From the NCBI GenBank assembly GCA_002901265.1, contig PPHI01000043.1, forward strand, positions 1 to 64,000: a DNA stretch of 64,000 nucleotides, read 5' to 3'. The position numbers were made by a program, and so were the translations under genes. The notes under the pieces are model-generated. The model saw only the letters and a program-made list of their open reading frames with translations, was not told where the DNA came from and did no database searches. This DNA comes from Rhodopirellula baltica. GTDB lineage: Bacteria > Planctomycetota > Planctomycetia > Pirellulales > Pirellulaceae. Every line of letters begins with the position of its first letter. The stretch's first letter is position 1. Shown one piece after another: positions 25,734 through 36,000 of the stretch.

Positions 25734-27010
25734 CCTTGCGAGTTGTAATTTCTGTCGATCTGGTTTCCGAGCGCGTCGGTGGCGACATCCGGCAGATAAC
25801 CATGCCCGGAGTCATACGTGTACTGCTGGATCGTTTGAGTCGGGCTGCCTGCCGGTGCGTGTGGATCGCTGATTGTGGTCCGAAGAATATTTCCCTTGGA
25901 GTCAAGCGAATGTAATGTTTCACGTCCGACCGCATCGATGATTTTGACCGGGATGTTGTACGACTCGCTGTACGAAAACTCAGGGTCGTAGTCGTAGGCG
26001 ATCGTCTGCGTCGCGGGTGATCCATCGGGATAGTCGGTCTGCGAAACGACGTTGCCGAGGAAGTCTCGTACATAGCACGTCAAATTTCCGACGGCATCTT
26101 TTTCCACCAACACACGACCGGCATTCAAACCGCGTCCCACTTGTTTGGTCTGGCGAGCATCGTCTCGCGAATCATGGTACTGACCGAAATTGGTCATCTT
26201 GAACTCGCGACGAGTGCCTTTGAAATCCGTGTGCATCGCCGAAGCTGTATAGCGAACCGCTGACGACTCCGGTGGATCGCCGCCACACTGGCTCACCAAA
26301 TCTTCGCTCAGTTCCGCCGTCGCGGGACTGGAAAGCACATGCAGTTCTTCCGCCTGAGTTGGATCGGAAATCTTTTCCGGATCCGCCAGGAACATGACCT
26401 GGGCCGCGGTGAGAGTTGTCGTTTTCGAATCGACACGGGTGCCGCTTTCGAAACGCCCATTCACGTCGTTGTATTCATACGTCTCTTTGAAACTGCCGGA
26501 CAACGGATCGGTGTTGTCATTGCCCCGAGGCAGCGTTTGCCCCGTCATCAGGTGATCACCGATCTCTGGATCATCTTGATGGACATACTCGTATTGGAAG
26601 CTCAGTTTCGCACCATCGGGATGAACAATCTCCACGAGATTGCCGTCAGTATTGTCGATCCTCGTCGTTCGATTGATCGGATCCACGACACTGGTCAGAT
26701 AGTCCCCGGAGTAAACCAATTTTGTCGTCAGTCCAACCGGGTCGGTGATTTCGACGAGCTTGCCATCCTGGTGAATGAATTGTGTGGAGTTCCCGTTTCG
26801 ATCAGTTGATGATTCCAGATAGCCATCTTGGTCGAAAACCTGTTCGGTACCGTCGCGCAGCCGACGATAAAAACGATTGTTTTCGAACCGCAATTCGCTG
26901 TAGTCTTCGACCGTCGCGGTATAAAGATTGCTTCCGTCTTGCGGGGCCAGATAGATGTGTTCCAGCCCGTTCCCGTCGACCAACAATACCCCGGCATCAC
27001 CCGGATACAT
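18940..27010 (-). repeat. YD (RHS) repeat array
   Basis: Continuous array of YD repeats of about 20-23 residues, spanning the end of the middle giant ORF and the first two thirds of the last one. In RHS and teneurin proteins such arrays wrap into a large beta-barrel cocoon. The array ends in the RHS core sequence at about 18900-19000. That it crosses the junction at 25730-25733 without a gap or change of register is the main evidence that the two ORFs were one. Confidence 0.85.
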
Positions 27011-30000
27011 CCGCAAATAGCCTTCGAGATTCCAGCCACCGCCGAATGGACTTTCGGTCTCATTCACAACGGCCTCGATCGACGTTTGTGAAACGATTCG
27101 GCCGTCGTAGGAATCCCCGTTTCGACGCATCAAGCCATAGCTGACTTCAAAGGTGTAAAGCCCCGTCGGCGCGTCGGAAAGGTCCATTTGCAAACCGACG
27201 CCATAGGTTTCTTTCGGCTGTGCTTTTGGCAGCTTGAAGTACGCGTAGCCCTCTTGCAGACCTTGCGACTGTGCAGTGGCAGCATCGATACCGTCGGAGC
27301 TGTATCGCTTCCCATCGGGGCCTATGGCGGTCACTTGATAGGCAAGGCGATCGTTGGCCGTGTCGTAAGTGACTTTGTCGAGCGACGTCAGATTCAGGTG
27401 GTGAATCGGACGCGGGTCGGCCCGCAACGAGTCATAGTGCAGTACCAATCCGCGGTCTGTTTCGAGACTGCGATAGGTCACCAACGGGACGCTTCGCTGA
27501 ACCGCCCCCGAGTGAACCTCCACCATCGCGTTCACACCCGCTTCGACTTCTAAAGGCCGGGACGGGAATCCCAGCATCGACGGCGTCTGGTTGTACGGTG
27601 TCGGCGCGAGTCCCAGCAATGTTCCCGACGCTGCCGGTTGCACAGAAATCCCGCGTGGTAAATTTCCACCTGGAAGCGGCGCATACTTGTTAGGTGATTC
27701 TCCATCGGGCCCCACATTGGGCACGCCGTAGGCCAGTGCAAAGTCGCCACCGAGATCAATCGTATGGAATCGAAAGTCTGCCGCGTCCGCAAGCTTGGGA
27801 TCGACTCGGTCAATCGGCAGCGTCGAGAGTGGACCGCGCAGCAATCTTGACAATGGTCCATCCGCCGCCGGATCTTCACCGATCTGGCTCCAGGAGGGCA
27901 CCGATTCGCCAGTCGCTTCCGATTCGATCAAAGCGATCATCGAACTGAGGTCGTAACCGGTGACGATGTCCTGTGCCTGCTGTGGGGCGAGCACCATTCC
28001 GCTTTGCAGCGAGACGGCGATGTCATCGGTAAATCCATTGACGATCGGCGTCGTCGCGGCCACCAATCGAGGCCTGGTCAGCGGATCATCGAAATTACCG
28101 AGGGGATTGCGAATGAAGCCGATCGTTCCACCCGCCGCGATCAACTCAAACTGTGTCTGACCTGACGCGTCTGTTTGGGAGGCGTTGTATGCAAAGAAAG
28201 GTCCAAGCCCCGGATCGTGCTTCGGATCGCCTTGGACAAACTGACGATATGCAGAGACGACCGCATACGCGGGGTGCTTTCCGATCTGTGCTTCAAACGT
28301 ATTGGCCGGAATGTACTGCACACCTTGTGCATTGCTGACGCCGTGGACCTGAGTGCCACGGCCTTCGACCAAACGTGGGATCGCACCATAACTTTCAAAG
28401 TTAACAGTTTCATATTGCCATGGTCCTTCGTCCTGTTTTCGAATCACGGTCAATCCGAACGAATCGGCAACCCGGTCGGTGACAAGCATGACGCCCGCAT
28501 CGTCAGTCGCTGATAGTTCATAAGGCCCAGGGCCGACAACCGTTACTGCTTGTTCGTCGTTGCCGGGATCAAATGTCAACTCCGATAAAAAGTTGCCGTC
28601 TTCGTCGCGAAGCGGTACCGACAGCACGACGCCTTCGGTTCCGCCACGAACGTTGAACAAGTCTTGTTTTGGTGCCGCAACAAACAGTCGATTACCTTCG
28701 CTATCAACCGCCAAGCCACGCAATCCAATCACGCCAACGGTTCCGACGCCCGAGATTGTTCGCGGGAATGCGACCGTTTGGATCGTCTGGTGGTAAGTTG
28801 ACGAGTACGGATCGGTGTCGATCACATAGACGCTCGCCGAGCGGTAATCCGAGACATAGAGGCGTCGACCTGATGGGGCAAACGCCAAATCGAACGCCTT
28901 GGCGCCTTCAGGCAACTTGATGGTGTTGACGCCCAATGTTTCAGGCTTTTCGTCATCATCCGGGATGGTGTCGATTTGCTGAAGTGCGACGGTGTCTACT
29001 ACCGCGACCATGCCTTGGTCGATCGTCACATAGAAACGCGCCCCATCGGGGCTTGCGGTGGTCTTTCGCGGCGTCAACGTGGACGTCGCTTGTCCATTCA
29101 CAAGATTGATCGACGCACGGGTAAATGGGTTAAGCTTCGTGTCACCGTCTGGATCGGTGACGGTACAAGCAAGGTCGAACTCTCCGTCAGTCAGTGTTGC
29201 ACAAATGTCATAGATCAAGACGGCTCCGTCGGCCCCCGAGGCAACCATCGCGTAGCGTTGGTCGGCCAGGAGCTGGACAGGATTGCTGGTCAGTTCCTGG
29301 CGTCCGAATTCATTGTCAACCGGCAAATCCATTGGTCGAGTGACTGTAATGATCGTCCCAGCGACTTGAGCTCCGACAGGGACTTCAAAGCTCAAGAAAT
29401 CACCGTCCAACGTCAGCTTGTCACCCGGAATCCGAATGTCCTTGCCACCCAAGATCAGTGGCGTGCCGTCGGTGTTGAACGTATCGCGGGCGCCGATTTC
29501 GATCGTGACATAGAGATCCTCGACCTTCGAACCAAGCGTCGATCCGTCGAGTTGCGGCACACCCTTGTACGGATTTGCCATCACGAATTCCGATCCTTCC
29601 AATTTCACAACGAAGGATCCGCCGTTTGACGGCGGAATCAATTCGGCGCCGATTACAGTGGGTGGGGTACTGCGGGTTTGCGAACGCGGCACCGAAGGCA
29701 ACACAATGTTCGGAATCGTGCCGGACTGGATACTGACGTTTTGGTTCGCAGTCTCAACCAATCCAGAAGGCGTGGTCTTGTATTGGGTCAAGACATAATC
29801 GATGGAGTAAATTGCTGGGACCAGGAAAGTTCCCAGCGCATCATTGGCAGCATAGAACTTGCTCGAACCATCGGTTGCGTCGTCGATTGCCGCATCCATG
29901 CTGACGACTGCATCACCAAACTGTGCGTCACCTGCTGTCGAAATCCGCGTGCTCAAATCCGACATCGCGCCAAGAGCGGTGAACAATCCAGGGCTCGCGG

Positions 30001-33000
30001 CGAACATCATTCCCGACGGACTGAACTTGAACAGGCTATTGTTGCCGTCAAGGATTCTTCCGGACACGCCAACGTTTGGCGGACTGGTCGTATGCATCTG
30101 GCCGTCATCGCCGACGCGCATCACATCCACGATCATCCATGTCGTCAGCGGGTCAGTTCCTTCGCGAAGCACCTCGACTTCACGGAACAGATACGTCACA
30201 TCCCCAGCGGACAAACCCGGACCGGCTGGGATCGACACCTGCAGCGGATAATCCGCTTGGTTGGGGATCCCCAAAAGCTCTGCGCCACCCGCAAAACTGA
30301 ATCCGGGCGGGAGGGCGAACGGCAGATCGGTTTCGGTTGCGGCGCCAATACTGATGTCAATCGTACTGTCCAGTGCGCCCATCGGAATTCCAACCAGAAT
30401 GCCATCGTCACTAGCAATCAGACCACCTTCGGGTCCAACGATCGTATCGCTCTTCGCCTCGGCGATTTGGAATTCGGTTTGGTATGTCTTACCGCCTCGA
30501 ACGACGGTGACTGCCGTCGTGCCAACGGTCAGTGCCGTCAAGACACCATTCGCATCGATTGCAACGACCGACGGGTCTTCGATCACATAATACGTCTCCG
30601 CATCGGCCGTGACATCGACGACATTCTGTTCAAGTCGCTGGCGCACCACAAACGGACGTTGTTCGCCCGGACGCAAAACGTAGCTGCCGGGATAGACGTC
30701 AACAAATTCTCGAGCCGCACCACCGACGTTGATCGCTGTCGCTGTCGAGAGCCCAAATGCGCTGACTGCCAATGCGCCATTGCCAATATTTGATCCGACC
30801 ACGAATCCAAGGTCTGTGACTTGGAAAAGGTCAGGGGTGAGCGATTCGAATTCGATATCGTTCGCGGAAAGCCTTTCTTTCGTTCCATCGGCTAGGATCC
30901 CGAACACGCCGATCTTGATCGTTTGCCCCAGACGCACGGACGGATCTAATTGACTCAGTTCGAGCGATTCGTATCCACCCGACAGCACTTCGATGCTGCG
31001 GTTGAATTCTGCGGATTGCAAGACGCCATCATCTGCGACCAAGGTCAGCGAGATGTCTCCTTGCGAAATGCTCGGGCTCACCAGAACAAGGCCACCGCCT
31101 AATGCACGCACCGTACTGTTGGTTGCTGAATCAACCGTCGCCCAAAACGCTTCGCCTTCCGGATCTGCCCAGCCTTCCGTCGCAGAGACGACGAACTGTG
31201 ATCCTGTTCGCACAAGCAGTGGCTCGCCGGATTCATAAACAGGAGCTTGATTGATTTGTAGACCGAATTGTGAACGAAACGCCGCAAGATCCAGCTCGTC
31301 GACCGTCCCATCGCGATCGGCATCGGCCTGCACAACGTATTCGGGGTCCCCAAAATCTGAACCCAACGCGGCATCAAGCAAACTGCTATCTGTCGCATCA
31401 AGTTGCCCATCCGCATTCACGTCGCCTGCAAGGTAAATGACTGCGGTAAAGTCTTCGCCAGTCGCCCCAGAGATCGAAAGTTGATACGTTCCAGCCGTTT
31501 CGATCGTAAAGGTGTTAACGCTGCGATCGCCTTCCGCGACTTCTGTTCCGGCAACGAGACCATTGATCGCGCCCGTCCCATGATCAACATCAATTCCAAG
31601 GGTGATCGTCCCGGACGGACTCGAATTGAGTTCGCCTTGTGTGATGGTGAAGGAGTAATTCGATGGCGACTGTTGATGGGTTCCGATGATTGGTGCAGCC
31701 AGTAGTTCTACTGTGCCGCCAAGATGCGGCTGCAAGGGCGAGACATTCACACCGGTGTCGTCGTAGCTAAACGAGGTTCCCGCTGCGCCCGAAACGGCAA
31801 TGGTCCGCAGTCGATGTTCCGCGTCATAGCCATAGAACGTTCGCCCTGAATTACCCAAGTCAACGACGTTTGATAAACGGCCTACGTCGTCATATCGATA
31901 AACGACATGTTCGCCGCTTGGGCCGACCAACTCGCTGATCTGTCCTTCTGAATTCCGGATGATCGTCAAACGCTCGCCCGACGGGGCAATCAAAGCACTA
32001 TCGGTCACACGCAAGAAGACTTCGCTTGCTGCCGCTTGAATACTGTGGAGCTTGTACCCCGATTGTGTGCGCTCGAACGTGTGTCGCTGACCGGATGGTG
32101 AAATCAGCGTAAACGCGGTTTCACCAACCGCAACGAGACCGGGATTGTATGGAAGCCCACTACCGATTTCGTAGTACGAATTGCCCGCTCGACGAAGGTT
32201 GGCGCGGGGCGATTCGAGTTCCCACTGTGCCGATGTGTCTGACGTCCAACCAGGGACAAAGGCTTCCACAGAGCCGATCGCTTGGCTGGACGGTTCAAAG
32301 CGAAAGGCGACGCGTTCGCCTGTTGGCAATGTCAAATACACCCGCCCCTGATCCGTCATTGCGGGGAATTGCCCCGAATCGTTGTTGCCAACATCCAACG
32401 ACAATTGCGGGTTGAACAGCGGAAAGGCCCACTTGTTACCGAATTCCGAAGCCGCGTTTGTCATCGTCAGCGAGTCGTGTACTCGCGAGATTGGAACCGC
32501 GATACCCGCCAGCGAGACTGTCATATCGACCGCGACTTCCAGCAATGCGCCAGACTTTGAGACCGAATTGATTTCGATCTCATGGTTGTACTCAGACTCG
32601 AGCCCGCCAAAGTCACTGGCAGTGATGTGGAGGGTATAAAATCCGTTGGCAAACAAGCTCGGATCGATCGCGATGTTTTCCGTAATGCTGGTCGTCCCCT
32701 CGGAGATCAGCACGGCACCATTACCGCCCCTTGGGATTAGTTCGACTTTGTACTCGGCAAGTCCCGCATCCGAAATGTTGACGATCAAGTCTCTCGATTC
32801 GGTAAAGATCGGTGGGGCGAGCTGTAAGACCTCAATTCGTGGTGCAGTGAAATCAGCCGGATCCCGCACATACAGAGGCGACTTCGTCGTTGTCGTGCGT
32901 CCTTCGGCATCCGTGACAGTTGCGGTAATTTCGAAACGTCCTGGTTGGACGGAAACGAATGTGCCGCGTCCTAGTTCATCGAGAACGATGATTTGACCGT

Positions 33001-36000
33001 CAATCGAAAGTGTTGCGTTTGCCAGTTCAACATCGCTGTCGGCGATCGGTTCGATCGTGATCGGTTGGCCTGGTGATGCTGGGAAACTTGGCGTGGTAAC
33101 AATGCGTAGCTTCGGTCCAGACGGCTCAACCGAGGCGACAATTGTGATCGGTCGCTCGATGGCGAGGTCGCCATCGGTTGCCGTGACACGGACGGTGTAG
33201 GTACCAGCTTGAAAACTTGCCGCGGTCCAGCGAATCACATGATCGGCGTCAAGCGTTGCACCGGCGGGAAGATCGCTTGCGGAAATCGTTACCATGTCGC
33301 CATCAGGATCACTGGCGAGGACGGGAATTTCCAGCAATTGGCCGATTTCTGCTTGCCGAAAACTTGGCAAGGTCAACGACGGTGAACGATTGGTCGAAAG
33401 GACGCGCACGTCGACATTCAACGCATCGCTGGCACCGCTCGGATCGGTCACTTTAAACGGAAGGACAAAATCACCGGCAGAACTGTAGTCCACGTCCCAA
33501 ATCACAGTTCTTGAAAGCGGATCAAACTTAAAACCATTTGGTGCGACGCCATCAAAGTCAAAGACGAGAGATTCACCATCCGCGTCGCCCGCATTGACTG
33601 AGAAAATCAGTTGGTCGCCTTCGCGCGTGTAAAGCCTCGGCAGCTTGCTGAAGACAGGTGCAACATTCGTGTTGGTAACCGTGATGAAGACGTCTTCACT
33701 GCGCGATCCGGCACCGTCAGTAGCCGTCAAGCGTATTCGATAGGTCCCTGATTGTGTCGCGTTTGGCGTCCAGTTGAAGGTTCCTGTTGTCCCGTCAAAT
33801 GACGCACCTGACGGCAGACTAGCTGCCACACCGCCGCTGATCAGTCCCGCCGTAAACGAAACGGTATCACCATCGGAATCTGCAGCGGCCGCGGTGAATG
33901 ATAGCGTTTGCCCTTCCGCGACGGTTTGTTCGCCGATTGGATCAAGAGTCGGGCGAATGTTGCTGTTCCGAACAGTCAACGTAATCGTACGGGTGTCCGT
34001 CAATTGGTTGGCAGCATCGCCATTCCCTGAATCTGTCGCGGTGAAAGTCAGGGTGTAGGTACCGATATCGGTTTCGGTTGGTGACCAAGTGAATTTGCGC
34101 CGTCCATACACCCCGGTGTCGATCAGTTGACTTCCCGATGGTAGACCACTTGCGACAACCGTTAGCGCATCCTGATCATCATCGCTGAGAACCAAATCCA
34201 GACTGAACGTTGTATCAACGAGAACGACGCTGTCATACAACGGCTTAAATCGAGGAGGCTCGTTCTCGCTCGTGATTTGCAATGTGAACTGAGATTGCGA
34301 TTGCAGCGGAGATGGCCCATCCAGCTCCGTTGCGATCACCGTCACTAATAGATCATCACGATTGCCAGGCAGCGGCGAAAGTGAAAGCGTGCCGGTCCCG
34401 TCACCAAAATCTGTGAACGTCGCGAAATCGGGAAGCACCGTTGATTCGCCGAAACGAACGTCCAATTTCAATGCGGATCCTTCGAAATCGGTCGCAACGA
34501 TCGGAATATCGAGCGTTTCCCGGACCGCTAGAGTCGTTGCGGAAATGGATTCGATTTGAGGTGCGAAATTCGCATCCGCGACATTGATCGAAACGACGAC
34601 CGTGTCACTTGTCGATGTACCAGTGCCATCACCATCGTCGGTTGCCGTGAAAGTGATGTCATACTGCCCCGAATCATTGAAACCAGGCGTCCAAGTCAAC
34701 AGCTGACGGTCGTCGTCAAACGTCGCACCACTGGGCAGACCTGACACTTGGTAAGTCAAATTCGGGAGCAGCGTTTCAAAATCGACGTAGAAATCGTCCC
34801 CAGTCGTGGTTGGACTGGTCGGCGCCACGGGGAACTCGGGATCAAACGCAGCCACGCGAAGATTGAAGGTTTGCCCTTCAAAAATCTCAGTCGGGTCGAT
34901 TGTCGAGAAACGAACCTGACCATTGACGTTGTTCACAACAATGTGCGCCGTTTGTTCGGTGCGGGCATCACCATCATCGACGGAAAACTTCAAGTCATAG
35001 ACACCATGTTGGTCAAAGCCCGGTGTCCATTCGAAAATCCCCGTATTCGGATCGAGGTAGGATCCCGGTGGCAGATTCGACGATTGATAACGCAGGTTGT
35101 CACCATCTTCGTCTTCACCCAACAATCGGATCGTCAGTTCGTCTCCTTCGTTGATCGTTCGCGAAGCAATTGGTTGCAACCTCGGCGCGACATTATTCGC
35201 CGCAATCACGATCTCGAACGACACACTGGATTCGACAAAGCCATCGCTGGCAATCAATGTGACGTCTTCATACACGCCGGCGGCACTGCCGTCGGGACGC
35301 CAACGAAGCATTTGGCTGTACCAGTCAAAGACCGCACCGGGTGGCAATCGATCGGCAAAATAAAATAGGTCGTCGCCATCCGGATCAAAAGCGCTAACAG
35401 GGATCTCGATCAAATCGCCTTCGGTAGCGAAGACGTCGCCGATCGGAGCGACAATGGGAGCTCGATTTGCGCCGCTGACATCGACGGTCCAAGTCTGACG
35501 CTTGTAGGCTCCGCGGGCATCATAGGCCCGTAATTCGAAGTCAACGTTTGTCGCGGCATCCTTTCCGGGCGTCCAAGTGATCTGTCCGGTCGCCGCATTG
35601 ACACTCGCACCCGCCGGAGCGTTGGCGAGGACGTACGAAACGGTCGCGCCGTCCGGATCGTCAGCCTCGGCATCGTAGCCATACGCGGTATCGATCGAGG
35701 CAAATTGCGATGGAGACGTGCTGAACAAAGGCAGCTGATTCGGTGGCAACGTCGCCAGAATACGTGGCTGAAAGTTTAGATCAACAAGGTTTGGATTTGC
35801 GATGGTGATCGTTTGCGGCGACGACGTACCGTGAGCCTGTAAGACCTCTCCATCAGCCAAAATCTGATAGCCATTCGCATCTGCGGGGGCGCCATCGTTG
35901 CCAAAGAAGACAACCGAACTATCACCCAGTTGGTCGAACATCACGTTGATCGGACCGGCGATGTCAAAATCAGCGGTGTTGCTGACCACAACGTCGAACA